A DNA stretch of 60,692 bases. It comes from Allocoprococcus comes (lineage in GTDB: Bacteria > Bacillota > Clostridia > Lachnospirales > Lachnospiraceae). The notes under the pieces are model-generated. The model was given only the letters and a program-made list of their open reading frames with translations. It ran no database searches and had not been told where the DNA came from. Positions 34,042-44,003 of this stretch are shown here, piece by piece. The stretch spans positions 1 through 60,692 of the forward strand of contig NZ_JAAIMM010000022.1 in assembly GCF_013300725.1 (NCBI RefSeq), given 5' to 3'. Made by a program: the position numbers and the translations under genes. The stretch's first letter is position 1. The number at the start of each line of letters is the position of its first letter.

Positions 34042-34738
34042 TTCTTCTTCCTCCTGTCAGGATCAGTATTCTTAAAAGCTGCAGAAGTGCAGATGCTGCA
34101 CTCGCCACATAGGTAAGCGCTGCCGCTGTAAGAACACTTCTTGCCTCACGTACTTCTGATTCATATAGCATGCCTGAATTTTTCAGGATTTTAAGTGCTC
34201 TTCCCGATGCATTAAATTCTACCGGAAGCGTGATGATCTGGAACAGCACTGCCAATGAAAACATCAGGATCCCAAGATTGATAAAAAGTGTAGACATTTC
34301 TCCTCTGATAAATAATCCCATTATGATCAGCGGCCATGAAATCCCGGATCCAAAATTCGCCACCGGAACAAGTGCTCCGCGTATTGTCAGCGGTATATAA
34401 TGCCTTGCATGCTGGATCGCGTGTCCACATTCATGTGCTGCAACTCCAAGTGCCGCAACCGATGTCGAACCGTAGGTGGAATCCGAAAGTCGCAGTACAT
34501 GGTTCGCCGGATCGTAATGATCGGTCAGTTTTCCACTTACTCTCATCACCTGTACATCATAAATCCCTTCCATCCTGAGAATCTGCTCTGCTGCCATCGC
34601 ACCGGTGATCCCGGCGTGGTTGCGGACCTGATCGTACCTGGCGTAGGTGGAATTCACTTTGGCGGATGCAAGGGCGCAGATGATGACGCCAATGATGACA
34701 AGGAAATAAGTTGGATCAAAATAATATGGGTAGTACAT
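34028..34738 (-). CDS. zinc metallopeptidase, YugP family
   Basis: A 236-residue membrane-bound protease of the Zn_peptidase_2 family. An N-terminal helix (YFLVIIGVIICALASAK) is followed by a soluble part with the zinc motif AAHECGHAIQHA (HExxH) near residue 110, then two or three C-terminal membrane helices. Substrates are unknown; it commonly lies between fmt and rsmB in Firmicutes. It starts right after a large structured intergenic region. Confidence 0.9.
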   Translation of the reverse strand: MYYPYYFDPTYFLVIIGVIICALASAKVNSTYARYDQVRNHAGITGAMAAEQILRMEGIYDVQVMRVSGKLTDHYDPANHVLRLSDSTYGSTSVAALGVAAHECGHAIQHARHYIPLTIRGALVPVANFGSGISWPLIIMGLFIRGEMSTLFINLGILMFSLAVLFQIITLPVEFNASGRALKILKNSGMLYESEVREARSVLTAAALTYVASAASALLQLLRILILTGGRRNDDE

Positions 34739-34766
34739 GTTTGCCTCCTTGTTGAATAAGGGTCCG

Positions 34767-35015
34767 CCCGGAAGCGAAATATATTCGCACGCAGGCCCGC
34801 TCGCGCTTAGTCCGGAAACGTAGCGGTACTAAATTCGGCTTTCGCTAACGCTCAGCCTCATTAAGTGCCGACGTTTTCGATGACCTGCTCAGCGAATATA
34901 TTTCGCTTCCGGGCTACATTTTTCAATGGGTGTCGGCTGTTTGTCCTATCGTGCGGTGCACGATGGGACAAATGCGCTGTGATGGGCGCGAAAAACGCTT
35001 GGCGTTTTTTGGCGC
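34767..35015. repeat. three consecutive large hairpins in the fmt-peptidase gap
   Basis: Perfect 22-bp inverted arms lie at 34767-34788 and 34892-34913 with smaller pairs nested inside. A 15-bp stem (one G-T pair) at 34940-34954 and 34958-34972 surrounds GGT. GGCGC..AAAACGC pairs with GCGTTTT..GGCGCC at about 34986-35015. No gene is visible in 34739-35087. They could slow or end transcription from fmt, or be an inactive mobile palindrome. Confidence 0.7.
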
Positions 35016-35087
35016 CAATTAGATTTGTTTGGCAGACCAAAAACTATTTATTAAATTTGCAAAGCTCAAATTTTTAGAGTTATAATT

Positions 35088-36026
35088 CTAGCCTAATTTT
35101 GTTCCTGTTTCTATGTGGTATCCGCGTAGGAAGGCATCGGATTCCATGCGTTTTTTGCCTGGGATCTGGAGGGACTTGATGGCTAGTCTGCCTTTGCCGG
35201 TCTGGACTTTGAAGCCGTGTTTTGTGACTTCTGTGATCGTTCCGGGCTCATGAGTATCTGCGGTTTCTACAACATCTTCTACTTCGGCTTCCCATATTTT
35301 CATCGTTTTGCCTTCCCACTGGGTGTAGGCACTTGGCCATGGGTTTAAGCCGCGGATCAGGCGTTCGATTTCTACTGCTGTTTTCGTCCAGTCGATTTCA
35401 CCGGATTTTTTGTTGAGCATTTTTGCATATTCGGTGGTGCTTTCACCCTGTTTTTGTGGAGTGATGGTTCCTTTTTCCAGTTCTGCAAGGGTATGGACGC
35501 AGAGTGCGGCTCCTTTTGCGGAAAGTTTATCGAAAAGGCTTCCTCCTGTTTCTTTTTCATCCAGTGTGACTTCTACTTTTTCCAGCATATCGCCGGTATC
35601 AAGTCCTTCATCCATCTGCATCGTTGTGACGCCGGATACTTTCTCTCCATTGATGACTGCCCACTGGATCGGTGCAGCACCGCGGTATTTCGGCAGAAGG
35701 GATGCATGGACATTGATACATCCGTATGGTGTCATTTCCAGAATCTCTTTTGGAAGGATCTGTCCAAATGCCACGACTACGCAGACATCTGCCTGGTATT
35801 TTTTCAGCTCTTCGATACATTCCGGTTCCCGGATCTTCTTTGGCTGATAGACCGGGATATTATGTGCAAGTGCACATTCTTTTACCGGAGTGAACTGCAT
35901 TTCTTTGCCTCTGCCCTTTGGCTTGTCCGGCTGTGTGACAGCGAGCACTACTTCATGTCCTGCTTCTACCAGTGCTTCCAGTGTTCCGACTGAGAAATCA
36001 GGAGTTCCCATAAATATTATCTTCAT
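35088..36026 (-). CDS. fmt: methionyl-tRNA formyltransferase
   Basis: A 312-residue enzyme formylating initiator Met-tRNA. Start MKIIFMGTPDFSVGTLEALV; folate and catalytic part INVHASLLPKYRGAAPIQWA (Asn and His) and MDEGLDTGDML with the Asp; the C-terminal OB-like tRNA-binding domain from about 205. It is 24 bases after def, the usual pairing. Full length. Confidence 0.97.
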   Translation of the reverse strand: MKIIFMGTPDFSVGTLEALVEAGHEVVLAVTQPDKPKGRGKEMQFTPVKECALAHNIPVYQPKKIREPECIEELKKYQADVCVVVAFGQILPKEILEMTPYGCINVHASLLPKYRGAAPIQWAVINGEKVSGVTTMQMDEGLDTGDMLEKVEVTLDEKETGGSLFDKLSAKGAALCVHTLAELEKGTITPQKQGESTTEYAKMLNKKSGEIDWTKTAVEIERLIRGLNPWPSAYTQWEGKTMKIWEAEVEDVVETADTHEPGTITEVTKHGFKVQTGKGRLAIKSLQIPGKKRMESDAFLRGYHIETGTKLG

Positions 36027-36049
36027 CTTATCTTCCTCCCGCTTCCGGC

Positions 36050-36520
36050 CTAGACTTCTTCGTATTCTGTGCTGTGAAGTTCACCTTCTACTTTTTCTAC
36101 ATAAAGATGACCGTCCAGATGCTCCAGTTCGTGACAGATTGCTCTTGCCATCAATCCTTCTCCTTCGATCTCGTATTCTTTCATATCTTCATCAAGCGCT
36201 ACTGCTTTTACATAATTCGGACGGGTAACAATACCGGATTTACCTGGTACACTAAGGCATCCTTCTTCCCCGGTCTGTTCTCCGCTGCTCTCTACGATGC
36301 GTGGGTTGATCATGACAACCGGACCTTCTCCGATATCGATGACAACGATTCTTTTGAGAATTCCAACCTGCGGTGCAGCAAGACCTACCCCCATTGCCTC
36401 GTACATGGTCTCTAACATATCATCGATCAGTTCTGTTGTTCTTGGTGTCATCTTTGTGACTTCCTTACACACCTTTGTCAGTACTTCATCGCCCATTTCT
36501 CTGATTTTTCTAATTGCCAT
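36050..36520 (-). CDS. def: peptide deformylase
   Basis: A 156-residue metallo-deformylase. The three signature motifs are complete: GVGLAAPQVG, EGCLSVPG with the metal Cys, and CHELEHLDG (HExxH). It removes the formyl group added through Fmt. It has the short C-terminus of type 1B/3 enzymes of Clostridia. GAGGAAG lies before the ATG. Confidence 0.97.
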   Translation of the reverse strand: MAIRKIREMGDEVLTKVCKEVTKMTPRTTELIDDMLETMYEAMGVGLAAPQVGILKRIVVIDIGEGPVVMINPRIVESSGEQTGEEGCLSVPGKSGIVTRPNYVKAVALDEDMKEYEIEGEGLMARAICHELEHLDGHLYVEKVEGELHSTEYEEV

Positions 36521-36544
36521 TTTTTCTTCCTCCTGCCTTTTCTT

Positions 36545-38773
36545 TTAAAATCCACTCATCGGATCAAAATCAAACTGAATCCGCATTTTCGCAAATCCCC
36601 GGTTCAATTCAATATATTGTTCCATTTTATCTTTCATTTCAATCAGGATCTCATAGGATTCCTGCTTCAGATACAAAACTCTCCGGTACACATCCTTGAC
36701 CTTTCCGACTGCCGGAGCTGCCGGACCGATCACCTGTACCTTGCGGTTCTTCGTGATCCGCATTGCATATAATTTGAGATAGTGCATTCCTTTTTCCAGA
36801 AGTGCTTCATCCTCACAGGCTACCAGTACCGCCATCAGATGCTCTGCCGGCGGATACCCCATCAGTTCCCTGTAATTCATCTCTTCTGTATAAAATGCCT
36901 GATAATCCTGACGTGCTGCCGTCTGGATACTATAATGCTCAGGGCTGTAGGTCTGAATCACGACCTCTCCTTTTTTTCCCCCTCTTCCGGCCCTTCCCGC
37001 AGCCTGCGTCAGAAGCTCAAATGTCCTCTCTGCTGACCGGAAATCATCCGAGTATAAGGACATATCCGACGCAAGCACGCCAACCAGAGTCACATTTGGA
37101 AAATCATGTCCTTTTACGATCATCTGCGTTCCGACAAGAATATCTGCCTCTTCATTTGCAAATGCAGAAAGAATCTTTTCATGTCCTTCTTTGGACCTTG
37201 TAGTATCCAGATCCATCCGAAGCACCCTTGCCTGCGGAAATTCTCTTTTTACCAGTTCTTCAATCTGCTGTGTTCCTGCGCGGAAACCTCCGATATGAGG
37301 GGAGCCGCAGGACGGGCATTTTTTTGCAACCGGTTCTTCGTAGCCACAGTAGTGGCACACCATTTTCCCATTATTGTGCGCTGCCAGTGAAACATCACAA
37401 TGAGGACATTTTACTACATATCCGCAGGACCTGCAAGAAAGGAATCCGGCATACCCCCTTCGGTTCAGAAACAAAATGATCTGCTCTTTCTTTTTCAGAC
37501 GGTCTTCCATCAGCTCATGAAGTCTGTCACTTAAAATAGAACGATTCCCTTTTTGCAGTTCTTCACGCATATCCACCGTGTAGACCTCCGGGAGCTCTGC
37601 TTTTGCGGTCCGCCTCTTTAATTCCAGCAACGTATACTCTCCCAGCTCGCACCGGTAAAAAGCTTCCATGGAAGGAGTTGCCGATCCCAGTACCACACTT
37701 GCCCCTTCCAGGCTTGCGCGTTCGATTGCCGTCTCCCGCGCATGATACCGGGGAACCTGTTCACTTTTATAAGCTGCCTCATGTTCCTCATCGATTACGA
37801 TCAGCCCAAGACTCGGAAACGGGGTAAAAAGTGCAGATCTTGGACCGATCATCACATCAATCTCTCCTTTTTTTGCCCGCATCATCTGGTCATACCGCTC
37901 TCCCGCTGAAAGTCTGGAATTCATGATGGAAACGCGTTCCCCAAATGTCCTGTAAAAGCGCATCACCGTCTGGTAAGTCAATGCGATCTCCGGAATCAGC
38001 ACGATTGCCTGCCGCTTTTCCTTTACCACCTGCCGGATCATTTCCATATAGACCTCTGTCTTGCCGCTTCCGGTCACACCGTATAAAAGATAGGTCTTTC
38101 GGATCCCTTTTTTATAATCGTTTTCAAACGTCCGGATCGCTCTTTCCTGCTCATCCGTGTAGGTAATAAAATGCCGCTGCTGCTCTTTTTCTTTCACCGG
38201 ATTACGGTAAATCTTATGATTTTTGATTTCCAGAACCCCCTGCTCTTCAAGCGCTCTCACCACCGTCATCGTGATATTCAGCTTCTGGCTGATCAGGGAA
38301 TATTCTACCTCTTCATCATCCAAAAGTGCTGCCATCAGTCTTGCCCGCGCTTTCTGGTTCTTGTGAAGATATTCTTCCAGTTTCTTTTCGCCGGCCTCTC
38401 TGGAAATACATCTTTTTAAAATCCGCTGTTCCTTCTGCTGCTCGGTACGCTTGATCGGAAGCACCGTCTTCAATGCCTGGATCATCGTACCGCCATAATA
38501 TTCTTTCATCCACGCAGCAAGTGCGACCAGCCTTGCCTCAATCATCACACTCGATGTATCCATGCGCAGAATACTCTTTATTTTTTCCGCATCATAATCA
38601 CATGTTTCCGAAAAACCGACAATGTACCCCTTCGTTTCCCGGTTCCCCCGTCCAAACGGCACAATGACGCCTGCACCGGTCCGTAAATTTCCTTCCAGTT
38701 CTTCCGGTACGCGGTACTGAAATACTTTATCCAGTTTTTCATGTGTAATATCTATAATAATGTCTGCGTACAT
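36545..38773 (-). CDS. priA: primosomal protein N' (PriA helicase)
   Basis: A 742-residue replication-restart helicase. The 3'-DNA-end binding domain is at about 1-100, then helicase motifs LLYGVTGSGKTEVYMEMI (Walker A, about 235), VIDEEHEAAYKSEQ, and LGSATPSMEAF. An eight-Cys zinc region begins at CRSCGYVVKCPHCDVS and runs to CPSCGSPHIGG. The late motif QAAGRAGRGGKKG is present. Its start lies inside the last codons of the Mur ligase gene (22-base overlap). Confidence 0.96.
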   Translation of the reverse strand: MYADIIIDITHEKLDKVFQYRVPEELEGNLRTGAGVIVPFGRGNRETKGYIVGFSETCDYDAEKIKSILRMDTSSVMIEARLVALAAWMKEYYGGTMIQALKTVLPIKRTEQQKEQRILKRCISREAGEKKLEEYLHKNQKARARLMAALLDDEEVEYSLISQKLNITMTVVRALEEQGVLEIKNHKIYRNPVKEKEQQRHFITYTDEQERAIRTFENDYKKGIRKTYLLYGVTGSGKTEVYMEMIRQVVKEKRQAIVLIPEIALTYQTVMRFYRTFGERVSIMNSRLSAGERYDQMMRAKKGEIDVMIGPRSALFTPFPSLGLIVIDEEHEAAYKSEQVPRYHARETAIERASLEGASVVLGSATPSMEAFYRCELGEYTLLELKRRTAKAELPEVYTVDMREELQKGNRSILSDRLHELMEDRLKKKEQIILFLNRRGYAGFLSCRSCGYVVKCPHCDVSLAAHNNGKMVCHYCGYEEPVAKKCPSCGSPHIGGFRAGTQQIEELVKREFPQARVLRMDLDTTRSKEGHEKILSAFANEEADILVGTQMIVKGHDFPNVTLVGVLASDMSLYSDDFRSAERTFELLTQAAGRAGRGGKKGEVVIQTYSPEHYSIQTAARQDYQAFYTEEMNYRELMGYPPAEHLMAVLVACEDEALLEKGMHYLKLYAMRITKNRKVQVIGPAAPAVGKVKDVYRRVLYLKQESYEILIEMKDKMEQYIELNRGFAKMRIQFDFDPMSGF

Positions 38774-40308
38774 TCTGTCTGTTCCTTTTTCTGTCTCTTT
38801 TGTGCCATCATCCTGACGGCTTTTCGCACCAGTTCCCGGTCATCCATCGGATGTCTGATGCCCCGGATCTCCTGGTAATTTTCATGTCCCTTTCCCGCAA
38901 TCAAAAGGATATCACCCTGTCTTGCCATTTCCACCGCAAAGAGTACTGCCTCTTCCCGATCCCGGATCATCCGATAGGCTCCGGAAGTTTCTTTGATACC
39001 TTCTTCAACGTCTTCCATAATCTTCGCCGGCTCTTCCCATCTCGGATTATCTGAAGTGATGATCGTCAGATCCGCAAGCTCTCCTGCCACTCTTCCCATC
39101 CTGCTTCTTCTGCTTCCGGCACGGTTGCCTCCGCATCCAAATACCAGTAAAATACGTTCTGGTTCATAAATTCTCAGCATTTTAAGAACTTTTGCAAGAC
39201 TCATGGCATTATGCGCGTAATCAATGTAACACAGGAAATCTTCTCCTGCATCTACCCGTTCCATCCTGCCTCTTACCGCCAGATGCTTTAACACGTTTCC
39301 TGCTTCTTCTCTTTCAAATCCAAGACAGCTCACTGTCTGCAAAGCAGCCAGTGCATTGTACACATTAAATATTCCGGGAAGGGCAAGCTCATATTTTTCA
39401 CCATCTGCGTAAAATACCGTTTTTAATTCTCCGTCCTCTATACGGAACCGGATTTTTTCTGCCGTCAGTACATGACTGTTTCTGAATCCTCTTTCCTGCC
39501 ATTCTTCTTCCCGACAGGTAAATCCGTATTTCGCGCAACATTTTCTCTGGAACATATAGCTGCACTGTGCATCATCCAGATTCCCGATTCCAATCCTGCA
39601 CTGTTCAAAAAGACAAGATTTGTAATATCGGTATTCCCCAAGACTTGCATGCTCGCCTGGTCCGATGTGATCCTCCCCGAAATTAGTGAACACCGCAATT
39701 TCAAACCAGATCCCAGCGATCCGATGCTGCTTTATTCCCTGTGAAGACACCTCCATCACCGCATAGTGGCAACCTGCTTCTACCATTTTAGCAAAATACG
39801 ACTGAATGGTAAAGGCATCCGGGGTCGTATTTGGCGAAGTTACCACTTCATTTCCAAGATGATTGGCGATCGTACCGATCAGTCCGCATTTTTGCCCCAG
39901 ACTTTCCAGCATCTCCCGGATCATCACTGCCACCGTACTTTTCCCCTTTGTGCCGGTCACGCCAATCACTTTCAACCTGTCAGCAGGACTTCCAAACCAG
40001 ATCCGGCTGATCCCGGCAAGGGCTTCCCTTGTATCTTTTACCAGAATGACCGCAACATTTTCCGGAAACTTCAGCATCCTTCCCCCAGATACCAGTTTTT
40101 CTATCAGAATGCAGGATGCCCCAAGGTTGCAGGCTTCTTCTATATAATCATGGCCATCTGCCCGGCTTCCCTGAATGCAGACAAACAGACTGTCTTCTTC
40201 TGCCTTTTGGGAATTACAGGTAATCCCCCGGATTTCCATCTCTTCTTCTAATTCCGGCATTTGGATCACCGCATGCTGAATCTTTTTAAACAGAACCGAA
40301 AGCTTCAT
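38752..40308 (-). CDS. murE: MurE-type ligase, meso-DAP motif
   Basis: A 518-residue Mur ligase. Domain 1 runs to about 105; the ATP loop is VTGTKGKSTVAVMI; PNTTPDAFTI; VMEVSSQGIKQHRI; IDYAHNAMSLAKVL. The C-terminal domain contains SDNPRWEEP. The DNPR motif binds meso-diaminopimelate in MurE enzymes, so this is the likely UDP-MurNAc-L-Ala-D-Glu:meso-DAP ligase. It is followed immediately by priA. A second, different MurE-like gene lies upstream (40462-41979), beyond a terminator. Confidence 0.88.
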   Translation of the reverse strand: MKLSVLFKKIQHAVIQMPELEEEMEIRGITCNSQKAEEDSLFVCIQGSRADGHDYIEEACNLGASCILIEKLVSGGRMLKFPENVAVILVKDTREALAGISRIWFGSPADRLKVIGVTGTKGKSTVAVMIREMLESLGQKCGLIGTIANHLGNEVVTSPNTTPDAFTIQSYFAKMVEAGCHYAVMEVSSQGIKQHRIAGIWFEIAVFTNFGEDHIGPGEHASLGEYRYYKSCLFEQCRIGIGNLDDAQCSYMFQRKCCAKYGFTCREEEWQERGFRNSHVLTAEKIRFRIEDGELKTVFYADGEKYELALPGIFNVYNALAALQTVSCLGFEREEAGNVLKHLAVRGRMERVDAGEDFLCYIDYAHNAMSLAKVLKMLRIYEPERILLVFGCGGNRAGSRRSRMGRVAGELADLTIITSDNPRWEEPAKIMEDVEEGIKETSGAYRMIRDREEAVLFAVEMARQGDILLIAGKGHENYQEIRGIRHPMDDRELVRKAVRMMAQKRQKKEQTECTQTLL

Positions 40309-40389
40309 AAGGCTCCTCTTTTTGGGCTCTTTGTTTTCAGAATATGCTGTTTCCCATCAAACGTCACACCGGATATGAAAATATATAAA

Positions 40390-40451
40390 ATGGGTGGATT
40401 TCCTGCTTTCGTTTTCACGCATCCTGTGCGTTTGCAGGAACACCCACCCAT
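40390..40451 (-). terminator. terminator of the second MurE operon
   Basis: On the minus strand ATGGGTGG...TTCCTGC pairs with GCAGGAA...CCACCCAT (arms 40434-40451 and 40390-40106 equivalents, i.e. 40390-40406), then TTTTATATATTTT. It separates the three-gene operon from murE-priA. Confidence 0.82.
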
Positions 40452-40461
40452 CTCTCAGTCT

Positions 40462-41979
40462 CTATTGATGCTTTTTATCATACTCGGCAAGATATTCTTT
40501 AACATACTGTGTATCTGATTTGCAGTCCAGATACTCACAGCCATATTTCTGTCTTGTCTCATTTCCTTTTCCGGTAATCAGGAAAATAGTCTTTCCCTCT
40601 GCTTCATCCATCGCTGCTTTGATCGCCTCTCCCCGATCCTCGATCATGATATACGGACAGTTCTGTGCTTCCACATACTGTGCGATTTCTTTGGAAATCT
40701 GCTCTACCGGCTCATATCCCGGATCTTCCGCTGTCAGATAAACCTTTTTCGCATACTGGCCCGCTACCGTTCCAAGGTCTCTTCTCCGGATAAATGCTTT
40801 CTTTCCGGGGCATCCGAAGATCGATACGATATTATAATCCGGATATTCATCTTTTATTGAAGAGAACAGCTTTTCAAAACTGAGCTTGTTATGTGCATAA
40901 TCCACAACAGCGATCAGATTCTTATCTGCACTTCCATAAAGCTCCATACGTCCGCTGGATCTTGCCCTCAAAAGACCACTGTGCATATACTCCTTCGGTA
41001 TTTCAAGAAGAATGGATGCCGCAATGACAGCCAGTGCATTTTCCACATTGAAAAGTCCCGGCATCGTCAGACGGAATTCTTCATCAAACTGCTCTGTCTT
41101 TACCATAAATACCGTTTCATGTCCGTCTTTCTGGATCTCATAACCATAAACATCCGCTTCCGGATTCTTTGTACTGAACGTCAGCACCTTCTCACAGACC
41201 TTTGACTCTTTCAGAATACGGTCTGCAAAATCTGCATCCATGTTCACAACTCCGTAACGTGATTTCCCGAAAATTTTCAGTTTAGACGAAAAATAGTCTT
41301 CAAAATCCGGATGCTCGATCGGACTGATATGGTCCTCTGAAATATTCAGAAAAATCCCCACATCAAACTGCATGTTATCGACACGATTGTATTTTAACGC
41401 CTGTGAAGATACTTCCATCTCGGCAAATGTAATACCACTTTCTACGGCATGGCGCAGATGCTCCTGCAATTCTACCGACTCCGGCGTAGTAATATGAGAT
41501 TCTTTCTTGATCACTCCGTCATAAATATCGATTGAAGAAAGGACTGCACTTTCCTTTCCACCGGTTGCTTCCATATAATCATCCACGATTGCTTTCATAT
41601 AGTAAGCGGAAGTGGATTTTCCTTTTGTTCCGCCGATTCCGGTGATCGTCAGCTTCTTCCACGGTGCATTATTGAACTTCTCTGCAAGTGGAGGCATTGC
41701 CTTACGGATATCGTCTACCAGAAAATATGGAACCTCTTCTTTTGTTTCATATTTTACTTCGCTGACATAAGCAATCGCACCTTTTTCGATCGCTGCATCC
41801 AGATACTCAGCCTTAAATGCCGCACCTTTGCAAATAAACAGTGTCCCTTCCGTCACCTCTCTGGAATCATAGGTCAGATATCTTACTGTTTTTTCTTCTT
41901 CCCCATTTGAATAAAATTCTTTCATCATACGCAGGTTCTGTAACAGATTTGCGTACTCCTGTAATGTATATTTTTCCAT
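40462..41979 (-). CDS. second MurE-like Mur ligase, no DNPR motif
   Basis: A 505-residue Mur ligase with all ATP and central-domain motifs: GIGGTKGKSTSAYYMKAI, ITTPESVELQEHL, MEVSSQALKYNRV, NISEDHISPIEHPDF, VVDYAHNKLSFEKLF. Where MurE has DNPR, this one has AEDPGYEPV, so meso-DAP recognition by the usual Arg is unlikely. Such forms in lactobacilli and related bacteria add lysine or another amino acid. It is the last gene of an operon with an Asp/Glu racemase and a D-Asp-ligase-like ATP-grasp protein, so it may make or handle a variant stem peptide. The substrate is inference. Confidence 0.82.
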   Translation of the reverse strand: MEKYTLQEYANLLQNLRMMKEFYSNGEEEKTVRYLTYDSREVTEGTLFICKGAAFKAEYLDAAIEKGAIAYVSEVKYETKEEVPYFLVDDIRKAMPPLAEKFNNAPWKKLTITGIGGTKGKSTSAYYMKAIVDDYMEATGGKESAVLSSIDIYDGVIKKESHITTPESVELQEHLRHAVESGITFAEMEVSSQALKYNRVDNMQFDVGIFLNISEDHISPIEHPDFEDYFSSKLKIFGKSRYGVVNMDADFADRILKESKVCEKVLTFSTKNPEADVYGYEIQKDGHETVFMVKTEQFDEEFRLTMPGLFNVENALAVIAASILLEIPKEYMHSGLLRARSSGRMELYGSADKNLIAVVDYAHNKLSFEKLFSSIKDEYPDYNIVSIFGCPGKKAFIRRRDLGTVAGQYAKKVYLTAEDPGYEPVEQISKEIAQYVEAQNCPYIMIEDRGEAIKAAMDEAEGKTIFLITGKGNETRQKYGCEYLDCKSDTQYVKEYLAEYDKKHQ

Positions 41980-42012
41980 CTGGTATTTATCTCCCTTATA
42001 TTCTTTCCGGTA

Positions 42013-42717
42013 TTATTCCCGGTACTCTGCGCCGGATCGGATAATGGATTCTCTTACCAGAACATCCATTGCATCCATGCAGTCTGCCGGTACCTGATAA
42101 TATTCTTTGAATACCGAAATCTCTGTACATGCAAGAATTACCGCATCACAGCCCTTTGCCTTCAGGTCATTATAAGCACGGTCAAATTTGTTCTTGTCTC
42201 CCGGCTTTCCTTTTTTGATATCATCATAGATCAGCGACATCACATCTTTCTGGCAGGCTTCTCCCGGAACTACCGGTGTGATTCCAAATTTTTCGCAGGC
42301 ACGGTGATAAGTTTTTGCCTGCATCGTTCCATCTGTTCCCATGATCCCGATCTTCTTTACTTTTGGATGAGCCTCTACTACATATCTGACACTCTCTTCT
42401 ACCATATTGATGATCGGAACACTTGTAGATTTCTGGATATCTTCCAGGAAATAGTGCGAGGTATTGCACGGGATCGCTATATTTTCCACTCCCAGCATCT
42501 CCAGATCTCTTGCGTCCTGCGTGATCGCTTTCAGAAACGGAAGCTTATTTCCTGTAAGGATTGCCTGTGTTCTGTCCGGCATTGTCGCATGACTTAAAAT
42601 GATCATGTTGATATGCTCCTGATCACTCTCCGCCTTTGTCCTTGCGATCACTCTTGCATAATAAAAACTTGTCGCCTCCGGTCCCATTCCACCGATAACA
42701 CCTAATTTTTTCAGCAT
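42013..42717 (-). CDS. aspartate/glutamate racemase family protein
   Basis: A 234-residue cofactor-independent racemase. Start KKLGVIGGMGPEATSFYYAR; the two catalytic Cys are in IAIPCNTSHYF (about 83) and VILACTEISVF (about 195), the spacing of Asp/Glu racemases. The IGIMGTDGTMQAKTY loop favours the aspartate racemase side, but substrate is not proven. In Enterococcus faecium an aspartate racemase gene is linked to the D-aspartate ligase gene, matching the neighbour here. Confidence 0.88.
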   Translation of the reverse strand: MLKKLGVIGGMGPEATSFYYARVIARTKAESDQEHINMIILSHATMPDRTQAILTGNKLPFLKAITQDARDLEMLGVENIAIPCNTSHYFLEDIQKSTSVPIINMVEESVRYVVEAHPKVKKIGIMGTDGTMQAKTYHRACEKFGITPVVPGEACQKDVMSLIYDDIKKGKPGDKNKFDRAYNDLKAKGCDAVILACTEISVFKEYYQVPADCMDAMDVLVRESIIRSGAEYRE

Positions 42718-42742
42718 ATCATTCTCCCTGTTTCAGCTTCTC

Positions 42743-43954
42743 TTAGCTGTAATATTTCTTAAAGTTACCAAACTGTCTGAGATGATTCTTCACCATAGCA
42801 AGATAACGTCTTGGTTTAAAATCACCTCTTTTAAATACCGGATTGACCATCTTGTTTTCCTTAAGAAGGCGTCTCATCTTCTCACGGTTTGCTTCTTCTT
42901 TGATATATTTGAAAGCAACTGCCTTCGGTACTGTCATCCAGAGATGTTCTTCTTTTGCGAATTCAAGCGGCAGTTCTTTTCCGTAAACGTATTCTTCTAC
43001 TACATATTTTGCAACATTGAATCCAGATCCTGTCACATAATAATTACTTCGTCCCTGACGGGTGTTGATCTCGAAGAAACGGTATTTGCCATCACGCTTG
43101 TCATACTTGATATCAAAGTTGGAGAATCCTACATAGTGCAGGTCTTCCAGCAGATTCTTCACCTTCATCATCAGTTCTTCGTTTGGCTCTGTGATGATAA
43201 CTGCATGATTTCCAAGTCCGTGTGGTGTGTGTTCTTCCAGGAGTACATGTCCCAGACACATCATTTTAACTTTTCCATTCCGGTCAGAATAAGAAGTCAG
43301 AACACGCATATATTCATCATTTCCCGGAATCATATCCTGGATGATCAGTTTATCAGTATAACCTGCTCCATAAATATCCTGAATTACTTTTTCCAGTTCT
43401 TTTCTGTTCTTGATCGTGTAGATCTTATTCTGGGTTGCAAACGGATGCTCCCAGTAGGAAATACTGTCAGACGGCTTTAAAATTACCGGATACGGAAAAT
43501 TCATCTCAAAGTCCAGTCCCATGGACTGATCGTAAATAATCGTTCCCGGATAATCTACCCCATGCTTTTCGCACAGCTTGTAGAAGGTCTCTTTCTGCTG
43601 CAGACTGTTCATCAGATCAAAATCGATATATGGTGCAATAATATTTTTCTCAAGCTCTGCTTTGTGCTTACTGATCAGTGCCACATAACTGTCACCACAT
43701 CCGATGAGCATGATCTTTTTGTCTTTATGCTTTTTTGCAAATCCATTGACTGTCTGAAGGAAATAATCGTCTGTATCAATCTTCGGATTCGGATGATATT
43801 CGATGATCTTACTTCCGTAACTCGGTCCTGTTGCAAACTTTCCAAATATATATGTCTTCACCTGATACTGCTCATAAAATGCGCGGGCAACACTGTAAGT
43901 ATTGATATCTCCACCGAGCAGTACCGGAATAAATTCTCTGTCTTTAAATTCCAT
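42743..43954 (-). CDS. ATP-grasp ligase, D-aspartate ligase (Asl)-like
   Basis: A 403-residue ATP-grasp enzyme. Beginning FIPVLLGGDINTYSVARAFY, it has the IGCGDSYVALI turn, the ATP-grasp segment YPVILKPSDSISYWEH, the LIIQDMIPGNDEYMRVL strand and the metal site FFEINTRQGRSNYY. The overall plan and several segments resemble the D-aspartate ligase of Enterococcus faecium, which adds D-Asp to the lysine side chain of peptidoglycan precursors. With the racemase next door, D-Asp ligation is the leading hypothesis. A D-Asp or D-Glu ligase with another acceptor, or a carbamoyl-phosphate-synthase-like enzyme, are alternatives. AAAGGAGC precedes the ATG. Confidence 0.78.
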   Translation of the reverse strand: MEFKDREFIPVLLGGDINTYSVARAFYEQYQVKTYIFGKFATGPSYGSKIIEYHPNPKIDTDDYFLQTVNGFAKKHKDKKIMLIGCGDSYVALISKHKAELEKNIIAPYIDFDLMNSLQQKETFYKLCEKHGVDYPGTIIYDQSMGLDFEMNFPYPVILKPSDSISYWEHPFATQNKIYTIKNRKELEKVIQDIYGAGYTDKLIIQDMIPGNDEYMRVLTSYSDRNGKVKMMCLGHVLLEEHTPHGLGNHAVIITEPNEELMMKVKNLLEDLHYVGFSNFDIKYDKRDGKYRFFEINTRQGRSNYYVTGSGFNVAKYVVEEYVYGKELPLEFAKEEHLWMTVPKAVAFKYIKEEANREKMRRLLKENKMVNPVFKRGDFKPRRYLAMVKNHLRQFGNFKKYYS

Positions 43955-44003
43955 TGTTTAAAGAAGCTCCTTTCTATCCCCTTATATTTCTACATATCAT
44001 CTC

